Shown here one piece after another: positions 28,271-36,256 of a stretch of DNA of 64,000 nucleotides. The stretch is from contig NZ_CP118631.1 of the NCBI RefSeq assembly GCF_028993635.1, positions 1,674,001-1,738,000 on the forward strand. The letters run 5' to 3'. Numbering within the stretch: position 1 is the first letter of the stretch; each line of letters begins with the position of its first letter. The DNA is from Mucilaginibacter sp. SJ. GTDB taxonomy: Bacteria; Bacteroidota; Bacteroidia; Sphingobacteriales; Sphingobacteriaceae. The notes beneath the pieces were generated by a model that worked only from the letters and a program-made list of their open reading frames with translations, was not told the DNA's origin and searched no databases. A program made the translations under genes and the position numbers.

Positions 28271-28316
28271 GCATATAATCACTTTTTAACAATTATTGCC
28301 AGGAGAGATTATATGC
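28271..28316. promoter_or_regulatory. 10-bp inverted repeat upstream of SusC
   Basis: GCATATAATC (28271-28280) and GATTATATGC (28307-28316) are perfect inverted copies 26 bp apart, 35-80 bp before the SusC start. They could be two half-sites of a dimeric regulator or form an mRNA 5' hairpin. Confidence 0.45.
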
Positions 28317-28338
28317 TAAGTAAATGTAGTTAGACATA

Positions 28339-28350
28339 ACAATCGATTGT
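28339..28350. promoter_or_regulatory. Candidate operator, CAATCGATT palindrome copy 1
   Basis: ACAATCGATTGT is a perfect 12-bp palindrome about 105 bp upstream of the SusC start. Its core recurs upstream of the long DUF1080 gene (19701-19709), which hints at a common regulator for both parts of the locus. The rest of 28351-28628 is AT-rich and shows no gene. Confidence 0.45.
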
Positions 28351-28628
28351 AATACGATATGAGTGGTTTTTTGTATTATTTTAACACAAGCAAAAAAACG
28401 CTTAATTTTTAATTAATAATCTATAAATCAACATCTTAAAAAACAATAAAGACAAAAACATGCAATAAACCAGCAAAATCTTGTTAAAATAGTATCCGTT
28501 AACGTTAAATATTGCTCAGTTTATAAATGTTATTTTAACAACAATTTCCATTGAAATTGAAAATCATGCTCCGGGGAAAATAGCTTTCGATAAGGCGCAT
28601 TGGCTATATTATTCTCCGTAAATAAAAA

Positions 28629-28656
28629 AGGCATCCCGGTTAATACCGGAATGCCT
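28629..28656 (-). terminator. Intrinsic terminator of the phytase-like gene
   Basis: AGGCATCCCGGT and ACCGGAATGCCT pair (one mismatch) around a TAAT loop; on the minus strand the stem is followed by TTTTTTATTT. It begins 21 bp after the stop codon. Confidence 0.85.
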
Positions 28657-28676
28657 CCTAAATTTAAAGCTGCTGT

Positions 28677-29963
28677 TTATTTTAGCTTCACAAAATAAAT
28701 CCTGTTCCTGTCAACCAAATTGGTAGCAGGTAGGATTTTAGCTGCAAAACCATTTTTACTGTTATCAACAACACCAAAATCGTCATCATTTGATATAGCA
28801 AGGATATTACCGGGTAATAAAGCCAACCCTTCGGCTTTATCATGGGGGTATACCTTTGGCAAATCTTTAAGCAAATCGAGCACCAGTGTTTTGGTAACCG
28901 GGGTAATACCGGCGGCCTGCAAACCGGCTAAATCATTAAGCTCTTCAACAGTTTTTCCACTGTACAATTTACCATTGGCGCCATTGGCCGGATCGGACAT
29001 ATCGGTAGCATTGCTGATATCTATTTTAAATACTTTTTTGAACGTAGCGGGATCGGTAGGTGCACCTCCGAACTTACCGTCGCGTTCAATAGTTAAAAAT
29101 GTATTGGCATTAACAGCTGTTATATCGCTAACGCCTGTTAATGAAGTATTATCCATAAGGTAAGCATACTGTTTTGTATTGCCCGTTGCAATATCAAAGG
29201 TAAGGATGCGCAATACAGTTGAATTAGCAACCTTTGCTTTAGATGGATTATACATTGGCGATTGCATCATGCCCACCAGTGTTTTGCCATCGGGTGTTAT
29301 GGCTAACCCTTCCATACCGCGGTTAGCTTTGCGGGTGGCAAATACCGCGGGAATTTTACGGCCGCCAGTTCCGGTACCGAAAGGATTAATGCGTTCGATG
29401 GTTTTGCCGCCGGCATCAAAGTGAACAATATGCGGACCATATTCATCGCTTACCCAAAAAGTACCGTCGGCTGCCAAAACTAAACCTTCCGAATCAATAC
29501 CATCAGCACTTGGAGATAACTGATTTCCGCTCAGATCAAATGGAATTTCGCCCGAAGCTCCCATTCCGGCGGGGTTTGGTAAACCATTTAATTTTCCTCC
29601 GTTAGCGTTTTTTAACTCTATGGTTTGTTCCAGTATCAGTTTATCATCCTTTAACCTGAATTTACCTATCTGCGGATCAAAATCTGGTTTACCGATGATG
29701 ATGGAATTGGCCGTCTGCCCGGCCACATTTGAGCCACGGTCGGTAAGCAGGTAAAACACATCTTTCTGATTGGGATCTGCCGCCACTGCCGATCCAAAGC
29801 CGCCATTATAAACCTTTACACCGTCGGCAGTGGTGAAAAGGATAGCCGGGTTTTGCGCCTCGGCCATGTCAGGATAACTGAATGGATTTATCTTATTATC
29901 ATCGTGGCAGGAAGAAAGGATCGCCGCGGATAACGCGATGACGCTAAGGAATTGTTTTTTCAT
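28677..29963 (-). CDS. Esterase-like phytase-family lipoprotein
   Basis: Exported protein of 428 residues with a lipobox (ILSSC, followed by HDDNK). It matches the layout of the 'esterase-like activity of phytase' family (PF13449), a beta-propeller fold: GFGSAVAADPNQKDVFYLLTDRG near 55-75, IDSEGLVLAADGTFWVSDEYGPHI near 155-180, GMEGLAITPDGKTLVGMMQSP near 215, and KAEGLALLPGNILAISNDDD near 385. Relatives are periplasmic and variously linked to phosphoester or ester hydrolysis, but catalysis is poorly defined. It stands alone: 440 bp separate it from the SusC promoter and the next gene is divergent. The phosphate link to the GDPD locus 20 kb away is only suggestive. Confidence 0.82.
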   Translation of the reverse strand: MKKQFLSVIALSAAILSSCHDDNKINPFSYPDMAEAQNPAILFTTADGVKVYNGGFGSAVAADPNQKDVFYLLTDRGSNVAGQTANSIIIGKPDFDPQIGKFRLKDDKLILEQTIELKNANGGKLNGLPNPAGMGASGEIPFDLSGNQLSPSADGIDSEGLVLAADGTFWVSDEYGPHIVHFDAGGKTIERINPFGTGTGGRKIPAVFATRKANRGMEGLAITPDGKTLVGMMQSPMYNPSKAKVANSTVLRILTFDIATGNTKQYAYLMDNTSLTGVSDITAVNANTFLTIERDGKFGGAPTDPATFKKVFKIDISNATDMSDPANGANGKLYSGKTVEELNDLAGLQAAGITPVTKTLVLDLLKDLPKVYPHDKAEGLALLPGNILAISNDDDFGVVDNSKNGFAAKILPATNLVDRNRIYFVKLK

Positions 29964-30169
29964 TTGATAAGTGATCGATTAGTTTTACAAAGGAATCGGC
30001 CATATATAAACCTATTGTTAATTCTATAACAATAATTTAACCTACAGGTACAAATTCTATTAAATCTTAACATGTCAACAACTCAACATTTTGCAATATT
30101 TATGTTACTTACCAATATCATTTAAGATAAAACGTATTACCTCGTCCGCTTTTTCATATTTTTAACCTT

Positions 30170-31732
30170 ATGAAACATATTTACCATTATACCTGCAACA
30201 ACCTTTGGAACAAGGCAAGGCCTTTTGTTTTGGGCATGCTGCTTTGCAGCGGCATAGCTTCGGCACAATCAACTAACCCGGTTATTAACAGCATCATGAC
30301 CGAAGAAACCACCAACTCTCAACTGGAAAAGCTGGCGCATGAGCTGTTTGATGGTATCGGCCCCCGTTTGGTTGGTACGCCGCAAATGAAACAGGCAAAC
30401 GACTGGGCAGTTGCTAAATACAAAAGCTGGGACATCCAGGCAAAAAACGAAAAATGGGGCGAATGGCGCGGCTGGGAACGAGGGATCTCGCATATTGATA
30501 TGGTATCGCCAAGGGTAAAATCCTTAGAAGGCACCCAACTGGCCTGGAGCCCGGGCATGGGTAAAAAGACCACCACTGCCGAGGTAATTATTCTGCCGGA
30601 CGTGGCTGACTCAGCAGCCTTTCAACAATGGCTCCCCAATGTAAAGGGTAAATTTGTAATGATCTCCATGCTGCAGCCAACCGGCAGGCCCGATTATAAC
30701 TGGCAGGAGTTTGCCCTGAAGGAATCATTTGACAAAATGAAAGCCGAACGCACCGCCCAAACCGATGCCTGGAAAAAACGCATCAGCAAAACCGGGTTTA
30801 CCAATAAAACTTTGCCCATAGCATTAGAAAATGCCGGCGCGGCAGGTATCCTGACCAATAACTGGTCGGCAGGTTTTGGGGTTGATAAGATCTTTGCTGC
30901 CTATACCAAAATTGTCCCTACGGTTGATATTGCATTAGAAGATTATGGTATGCTTTACCGCTTGAGCGAATCGGGCAACAAGCCGGTGATCAGCATCCAT
31001 TGTGAATCAAAAGAATTAGGCGTAGTGCCAACCTTTAATACCATTGCCGAAATCAAAGGAAGCGAAAAACCCAACGAGTATGTAATGCTGAGCGCTCACT
31101 TTGATTCGTGGGATGGCGGCACAGGCGCTACCGATAACGGTACAGGTACCCTAACCATGATGGAAGCGATGCGCCTGCTTAAAAAATTCTATCCGCATCC
31201 AAAACGTACCATACTGGTAGGCCATTGGGGCAGCGAAGAGGAAGGTCTGAACGGCTCACGTGCCTTTGTTGAAGACCATCCAGAAATTGTTAGCAATCTG
31301 CAAGCCCTGTTTAACCAGGATAACGGCACCGGCCGCGTGGTAAACCTTACCGGCCAGGGCTTTGTTGAAGCTAAGGATTATTTAAGCAGATGGCTTGCCG
31401 CTGTACCGGATACTATCAAAAACCGGATCAAAACTGTATTTCCTGGTCAGCCAGGCGGTGGCGGGTCTGATTTTGCATCGTTTGTAGCTGTTGGTGCGCC
31501 TGGCTTTTCTTTGGGTTCACTTAACTGGTCGTACGGATCATATACCTGGCACACCAACCGCGATACTTATGATAAAGTTGTTTTTGACGATCTGAAAAAC
31601 AACGCCATTTTAGCTGCAATCATGGTTTACATGGCAAGTGAAGATCCACAAAAAACCGTTAATACTAAAACCGAAGGCATTAAATGGCCGGCACAGGTTA
31701 AGGCAACGCGCCGGGGCGGATTGGATAAGTAG
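30170..31732 (+). CDS. Secreted M28-family metallopeptidase (carboxypeptidase Q-like)
   Basis: Exported dinuclear zinc peptidase of 520 residues. A signal peptide (about 1-33, ending ASAQ) is followed by a PA-like insert (about 100-270; AGAAGILTNN resembles the PA core, here ENAGAAGILTNN) and the M28 catalytic domain (about 285-505). Zinc ligands appear as His in LSAHFDSWDGG (near 310), Asp in GATDNGTG, the Glu pair in WGSEEEGLNGS, Asp in NQDNGTG and His in YTWHTNRDTYD. It probably trims peptides in the periplasm. An alginate-lyase-like gene starts 7 bp after its stop, so they are co-transcribed; a metabolic link between them is not obvious. Confidence 0.92.
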   Translation: MKHIYHYTCNNLWNKARPFVLGMLLCSGIASAQSTNPVINSIMTEETTNSQLEKLAHELFDGIGPRLVGTPQMKQANDWAVAKYKSWDIQAKNEKWGEWRGWERGISHIDMVSPRVKSLEGTQLAWSPGMGKKTTTAEVIILPDVADSAAFQQWLPNVKGKFVMISMLQPTGRPDYNWQEFALKESFDKMKAERTAQTDAWKKRISKTGFTNKTLPIALENAGAAGILTNNWSAGFGVDKIFAAYTKIVPTVDIALEDYGMLYRLSESGNKPVISIHCESKELGVVPTFNTIAEIKGSEKPNEYVMLSAHFDSWDGGTGATDNGTGTLTMMEAMRLLKKFYPHPKRTILVGHWGSEEEGLNGSRAFVEDHPEIVSNLQALFNQDNGTGRVVNLTGQGFVEAKDYLSRWLAAVPDTIKNRIKTVFPGQPGGGGSDFASFVAVGAPGFSLGSLNWSYGSYTWHTNRDTYDKVVFDDLKNNAILAAIMVYMASEDPQKTVNTKTEGIKWPAQVKATRRGGLDK

Positions 31733-31739
31733 ACTGAGG

Positions 31740-32837
31740 ATGAGATATAATAAAACGGCCTTATTTACATTCCTGTTGCTGCTCTTTAGCTTTAGTTTGC
31801 AGGCACAGGAAAACAATAAAACCAGATTTGTGCACCCTGGTATTTTAAATACCAGGGGCAGTTTGGACCTCATCAGCACACAACTAAAGGCCGGTGATAC
31901 AATGCGCACCGCAGCCTACCAAAAGGTGCTGGATTTTATTAAAGATCATGAGTACCCGGCGTCGTTCCCATCCACCATCGTTGTAGGTTCAAATGGGGCT
32001 ACATCACCGTCAAAAACGCAGATCAGAAAAGATTGCGAGCTGGTGTACGCCTTCGCGCTGGCCTGGGCTGCTACCGGTAACGCTGATTATGCAAAAAAGG
32101 CGATTGGCTTGCTTAACGGTTGGGCATATGCCTTCAAGGAGTATGGCTTGCTGGAAGGAAAAACCAATCCCAACCAGCCCGACCTGGAAGCGTCATGGAC
32201 TACCCCAAGTTTTGTTGCTTCCGCCGAGATTATCAGATATTATAAAGTTAAGGGTAAATCTGCGGGATGGACGGCCGCTGACATTGAGCAGTTTAATAAA
32301 TATCTTATCAATGTAAAGGATAATTACATCAACAAGATCCCCGATTATAAAAACAACTGGGATGCATCAGCAGGTTATGCAAAAATGGCTATTGGCGTGT
32401 TTTTAAATGACGAGACAGCTTACCGGGAGGGCTACGATCTTTTAGTAAAGGAGTTGCCCAACATCATTCAGCCAGATGGTACCCTGCCCGAGCTTTGCGT
32501 GCGTAAAGATTGCGTTCATTACCAATATTCGCTAACGGCCTATGCGTATGCTGCTGCCATCGCCAAAATAAGGGGAGATAGCAGTTTATGGGAGATCGGC
32601 AATAAAAACATCAGTCTTGGATATGATTTTATGCGGAAAGCCTACGAGCAAAAAACCGGCTGCGATTACTGCAACTTAAACAGCCGGATTTTTCCGGGAG
32701 TTGAGGTTGCCTATGGCTACTACAATACCGGTAACTTAAAATATTTAAGAGATTTACAAGCACCGCTTGGTGTCCCTATCGACAATACCTTTTTAGGTTT
32801 TACTACCTATACCCATTACAAAGTTAAGGGGCTATAA
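31740..32837 (+). CDS. Secreted alginate lyase-family protein
   Basis: Exported protein of 365 residues in the alginate lyase superfamily (PF05426, alpha/alpha barrel). I chose the ATG at 31740: it gives a clean signal peptide (MRYNKTALFTFLLLLFSFSLQAQ is the start, split here as MRYNKTALF then TFLLLL) and avoids overlap with the peptidase, although the frame is open further upstream. Family features are KDCELVYAFALAWAATGNADY, the catalytic-region motif NNWDASAGYAKMAIGVF, and HYQYSLTAYAYAAAI with a likely catalytic His/Tyr. It should cleave a uronate-containing polysaccharide by beta-elimination, but the substrate could be another uronan. Gene uxuA, for hexuronate catabolism, lies 15 kb away. 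Confidence 0.85.
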   Translation: MRYNKTALFTFLLLLFSFSLQAQENNKTRFVHPGILNTRGSLDLISTQLKAGDTMRTAAYQKVLDFIKDHEYPASFPSTIVVGSNGATSPSKTQIRKDCELVYAFALAWAATGNADYAKKAIGLLNGWAYAFKEYGLLEGKTNPNQPDLEASWTTPSFVASAEIIRYYKVKGKSAGWTAADIEQFNKYLINVKDNYINKIPDYKNNWDASAGYAKMAIGVFLNDETAYREGYDLLVKELPNIIQPDGTLPELCVRKDCVHYQYSLTAYAYAAAIAKIRGDSSLWEIGNKNISLGYDFMRKAYEQKTGCDYCNLNSRIFPGVEVAYGYYNTGNLKYLRDLQAPLGVPIDNTFLGFTTYTHYKVKGL

Positions 32838-32850
32838 AAACAAGCCAACA

Positions 32851-32881
32851 AAAACGCCGCCCGAAAAAAGGCGGCGTTTTT
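32851..32881. terminator. Bidirectional terminator
   Basis: AAAACGCCGCC (32851-32861) and GGCGGCGTTTT (32870-32880) form a perfect 11-bp stem, with T runs on both strands, between the convergent lyase and aldolase genes. Confidence 0.92.
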
Positions 32882-32884
32882 GTT

Positions 32885-33916
32885 TTATGCTACCGGATGC
32901 TTCTCCAGTTCTGGCGTATATTTGCCATCACGGGCTACTGTATTAATATGGGCACGTTCATATAACAGCTTTTGTGCCTCTTCAATATTTTCATCTTTAC
33001 CGCCCCATTTCTCCAAGGCAGGCTGCTGCACCGCCCTTGAATATGAAAAAGTTAATGCCCAGGGCATTTTATCTTTAAAGCGTACATGCATAGCGTTTAA
33101 CCGTTCGGAGGCCAGTTCGGGAGATTGTCCGCCCGAAAGGAACGCGATACCGGGCACGGCAGCAGGCACACAGCGTAAAAAACAATTGATGGTAGCATCG
33201 GCCACCACATCAGCACTATCCTGTTGGGCAGCTTTAATACCAGGCACTATCATATTGGGCTTTAATATCATACCCTCAAAATTTACCCTTTGTTGGTATA
33301 GCTGATTAAATACGGTATGCAAAACCTCGTTGGTTACTTCGGCACAAGTTTGAAGCGAGTGATCCCCGTCCATTAAAACTTCGGGCTCCACAATAGGGAC
33401 AATCCCGGCTTCCTGGCATATGGCAGCGTAGCGGGCCAACAGAAAAGCATTGGCTTTGATGCTTCCACTTGTCGGGGTATTTTCACCTATGGTTATAACG
33501 GCACGCCATTTGGCAAAACGGGCGCCCATTTTATAATATTCGGCCAGGCGCTCCGGTAAACCATCCAACCCCTCGGTTATTTTTTCGCCGGGGAAGCCGT
33601 CCATGTCCCTCGCGCTTTCATCTACCTTAATGCCGGGGATGATTCCCTTCTCCTTCAATATATCGACAAACAGCTTACCATCCGTGGTGCTTTGTTTTAT
33701 GGTTTCATCAAACAAAATAGCACCGCTAATGGCTTCCTCAAGCCTCGGCGTAGTCACAATCAGCTCGCGATACTTTCGTCGGTACTCTTCCGTTTGCGGG
33801 ATATTCAGTGCTTTAAAACGTTTGTTGCAGGTAGCGGTGCTTTCGTCCATTGCCAAAAGGCCTTTATTACCGGCCATCAGCTGCTTTGCGATATTTTTCA
33901 GGCTTTGCAGTTCCAT
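32885..33916 (-). CDS. Class I fructose-bisphosphate aldolase (animal-type)
   Basis: Cytoplasmic aldolase of 343 residues, interconverting fructose 1,6-bisphosphate and dihydroxyacetone phosphate plus glyceraldehyde 3-phosphate. Signatures of the eukaryote-like class I family: GKGLLAMDES-type start (here GNKGLLAMDESTATCNKR), ILFDETI, IPGIKVD, AKWRAVI, VPIVEPEVLMDG and the Schiff-base Lys near 217 in GMILKPNM. The C-terminus is shorter than in animal enzymes, which is normal for bacterial members. It is a single gene between a bidirectional terminator and the msr pair. It differs from the FbaB/DhnA class I type of Escherichia coli. Confidence 0.96.
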   Translation of the reverse strand: MELQSLKNIAKQLMAGNKGLLAMDESTATCNKRFKALNIPQTEEYRRKYRELIVTTPRLEEAISGAILFDETIKQSTTDGKLFVDILKEKGIIPGIKVDESARDMDGFPGEKITEGLDGLPERLAEYYKMGARFAKWRAVITIGENTPTSGSIKANAFLLARYAAICQEAGIVPIVEPEVLMDGDHSLQTCAEVTNEVLHTVFNQLYQQRVNFEGMILKPNMIVPGIKAAQQDSADVVADATINCFLRCVPAAVPGIAFLSGGQSPELASERLNAMHVRFKDKMPWALTFSYSRAVQQPALEKWGGKDENIEEAQKLLYERAHINTVARDGKYTPELEKHPVA

Positions 33917-34062
33917 AAGTCATTTGCTTGATTGTTGCTGAATAACACAAGTTAATTCATACTTGTTTTAAGCGGCAAAGGGAATATTGCAGGTTTACTT
34001 GTGGATGACTTTAGCGGGTAAATTGATGTAACGAACGGGTCGTTAATAATTGTCACACTGGC

Positions 34063-34581
34063 TTACAGTCCAAACCCCTCAGGTACAAAATCAAGAGAAA
34101 CGGAGTTCATACAAAACCTTTTATGTGTTGGCGGCGGACCATCATCAAATATATGCCCCAGGTGCGAATCACAGCGGGCGCAGATCACCTCCGTACGCTG
34201 CATGCCGTACGAGTTATCCTCTTTATAAATTACACTGTTTTTGCGCACAGGTTCATAAAAACTTGGCCAGCCGCAATCGCTTGCAAATTTGGCATCTGAG
34301 CGAAAAAGTTTATTGCCGCATACCGCGCAGTAATAAGTGCCTTTAGTATCCTTGTTCCAGTATTTACCGGTAAACGCGCGTTCGGTTTCCTGTTCTCTTG
34401 CTGTGGCGTACAAAGCAGGCGGCAGGATCTTTTTCCACTCGGCATTTGATACATTCAAATGTTTTGTATCGGTATTGGAATAATAGGGATTGTTTTCGTG
34501 CCCCTTTATTGTCTTTACTTGCTGCGCAAACACTCCCGTTGTAAAAAACAACAGCGCTGCTATGAAATATACCGCTTTCAT
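34063..34581 (-). CDS. msrB: Exported peptide-methionine (R)-S-oxide reductase
   Basis: Periplasmic repair enzyme of 172 residues with a signal peptide (1-19, ending VFAQ). The zinc ligands are two CxxC pairs (Cys85/88 and Cys134/137), and the catalytic Cys157 lies in RFCMNSVSLDF. GWPSFYEP is the family signature. It reduces methionine-R-sulfoxide in exported proteins. Its ATG overlaps the msrA stop codon by one base (TAATG on the coding strand), which implies translational coupling and joint production of the R- and S-specific enzymes. No dedicated thioredoxin or MsrQ-like electron donor is nearby. Confidence 0.96.
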   Translation of the reverse strand: MKAVYFIAALLFFTTGVFAQQVKTIKGHENNPYYSNTDTKHLNVSNAEWKKILPPALYATAREQETERAFTGKYWNKDTKGTYYCAVCGNKLFRSDAKFASDCGWPSFYEPVRKNSVIYKEDNSYGMQRTEVICARCDSHLGHIFDDGPPPTHKRFCMNSVSLDFVPEGFGL

Positions 34582-35198
34582 TATTGCTTCAGTTTATCTT
34601 TAAACACTTTTTTAAACTTCTCCAGTTCGGGCTGGATCACATATTTACAGTATGGTTGGCTGCCATTCTGGTTAAAATAGTTCTGGTGATAGTCTTCGGC
34701 CTTGTAAAAAGCTTTGTATGGAACTACCTGTGTTACGATCGGATCTTTATAGGCTTTTTCGGCGTTCAGCTTCGTGATGTAATATTGGGCCTTTTGCTTT
34801 TGCCGGGCGTTATGATAAAATATAGCCGACCGGTATTGTGTGCCTACATCATTACCCTGCCTGTTTAATTGCGTTGGGTCATGCGCCACAAAAAATGCGG
34901 CCAGCAATTCATCATAGGTAATTTTTGCTGGGTCGTAGATAATATTGCAGGCTTCTGCATGACCGGTTGTACCGGTACAAACCAACTCGTAAGATGGGTT
35001 AGCCACATGCCCGCCGGAAAATCCGGAGATTACTTTTTCAACCCCTTTTAACTGCTGAAATTTAGCTTCGGTGCACCAGAAGCACCCTGTAGCAAAAGTG
35101 GCGGTGTCTAACGCTTTTTTAGAGACAGATGCTGACACGGAGAAACAAGCCGTTAACAGTACAGCTATGAAACAAGTTATTTTTTTCATGTATAACAT
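34581..35198 (-). CDS. msrA: Exported peptide-methionine (S)-S-oxide reductase
   Basis: Periplasmic enzyme of 205 residues with a signal peptide (about 1-24). The catalytic Cys39 is in the canonical ATGCFWCTEA motif; GFSGGHVANPSYELVCTG, GHAEACNIIYDP and FFVAHDPTQLNRQGNDVGTQYRS-type stretch (about 108-130) are family signatures. It reduces methionine-S-sulfoxide. The first ATG is at 35198; the ATG at codon 4 (35189) gives a more typical MKK signal-peptide start and is equally possible. It is the first gene of the msrA-msrB operon, with about 200 bp of AT-rich upstream sequence shared divergently with the gene at 35399. Confidence 0.96.
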   Translation of the reverse strand: MLYMKKITCFIAVLLTACFSVSASVSKKALDTATFATGCFWCTEAKFQQLKGVEKVISGFSGGHVANPSYELVCTGTTGHAEACNIIYDPAKITYDELLAAFFVAHDPTQLNRQGNDVGTQYRSAIFYHNARQKQKAQYYITKLNAEKAYKDPIVTQVVPYKAFYKAEDYHQNYFNQNGSQPYCKYVIQPELEKFKKVFKDKLKQ

Positions 35199-35398
35199 AT
35201 AGGTTTTAATACGATGCGTATTTTATAGTAACTAACGTAAAAAACATGGTTAGCGTTGAACAAAGTTACCACTTTAATGCTTTGTGATAGTTGTTTGACA
35301 AAACACGCTGTTTTACTTTGAAAGAATAATGGAAATTTAAAACATTTTGAGATTTTGCTAATTGTATCAATATCAATTAACCAATTAAAATTTCCGTC

Positions 35399-35905
35399 AT
35401 GAAACATGCATTCATTTTTGGGACTACCATATTTTTGTGCGAGCAAAATACGCTTACTTATAGCGATGGGCTTAGTAATATTGAGTTTTTGAGGATCCTT
35501 TCATTTTATAATGAGCAAAAGGGCAAAGTGCTTACCATCGAGGCCAATATCAACGCGCCTAACGGCGAAACTATCAGGATAAGTGCTAACGCCAATGAAA
35601 ACAGCGCTAATATACGCCTTGATGTAACCAAAGGCCGTATTAAGGTATTTCAACCCGGCCATGCCGAGCCGGTGCTGGATGTTTATCAGTTCGATCCGCA
35701 TGAATACGGCGGTTTATCAAGTCATGTGCTGAATGAGATCCACGCGCAGCATCCTGATCATGTATTAACCATTAAAGGAAATTTCTTTGTTGGCGGAGCC
35801 CATTTCCTGATAGAGAACGAAAAGATGTTCATAGATAATAATGGCTATGCAAACGGTGTAGTGAATGCGCATAATGGGATAATACTATCGGCTGCTGTGG
35901 CGTGA
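35399..35905 (+). CDS. Hypothetical protein, unknown family
   Basis: A 168-residue protein I do not recognise. The start MKHAFIFGTTIFLC could be a short hydrophobic stretch but not a clear signal peptide. The body is predicted to be beta-rich and polar (VLTIEANINAPNGETIRISAN, split as repeated short strands), with a Gly/Ala/Val-rich C-terminus (VVNAHNGIILSAAVA). Asp and Asn are frequent, which may indicate a beta-sandwich or Ca-binding fold. It is a lone gene with codon use like its neighbours and clean stops around it. A half-conserved promoter (TTTG at 35294, TTACTTTG at 35313) lies upstream. No function can be assigned. Confidence 0.65.
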   Translation: MKHAFIFGTTIFLCEQNTLTYSDGLSNIEFLRILSFYNEQKGKVLTIEANINAPNGETIRISANANENSANIRLDVTKGRIKVFQPGHAEPVLDVYQFDPHEYGGLSSHVLNEIHAQHPDHVLTIKGNFFVGGAHFLIENEKMFIDNNGYANGVVNAHNGIILSAAVA

Positions 35906-36025
35906 AACAGCATTGAATTTAACCGATTGTCGCCCTGGGTAGGGTTTATTTGCGCACAAATGATCGCATTGCAGATGACATTTTTTGTATCTGATAATCA
36001 GCATATTGCCGACTTGTCAATGGCA

Positions 36026-36087
36026 GCGATAGCACAAGATCTTCTTCGATAAGCAAAACTGCTATACAGGGCGAAGAAGATGCTTCG
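36026..36087 (+). repeat. Interspersed repeat R2, copy 1
   Basis: The block from GCGATAGC to TGCTTCG, with core ACTGCTATACAGGGC, recurs inverted at 49565-49625 with a few differences. Both copies are non-coding and lie just before a GTCATGCTGAG motif. The remainder of 35906-36256 holds no gene. Confidence 0.6.
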
Positions 36088-36114
36088 TTCCCACCCATGA
36101 CAACTTAAAACGGG

Positions 36115-36186
36115 TGTCATGCTGAGCCCGTCGAAGCATGGCGGGCAGGCCTCTGCGCGCGAGTCTTCGACAGGCTCAGACTGACA
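36115..36186. repeat. REP-like hairpin R1, copy 1
   Basis: Arms 36115-36136 (TGTCATGCTGAGC then CGTCGAAG) and 36165-36186 (CTTCGACAGGCTCAG then TGACA) form a roughly 20-bp stem around a 28-nt loop. A near-identical copy in the same orientation lies at 50117-50189. Confidence 0.75.
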
Positions 36187-36256
36187 GGCCATCTTTTGTC
36201 ATTTCACCTTCAGAGGCCTCCGGGTTTAAACACTCAGCATCACAATCTATTAAATT

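Noticed and set aside
31638..31739. Upstream extension of the alginate-lyase-like gene
   Set aside because: It overlaps the peptidase gene and would hide the signal peptide, which begins exactly at the ATG at 31740.
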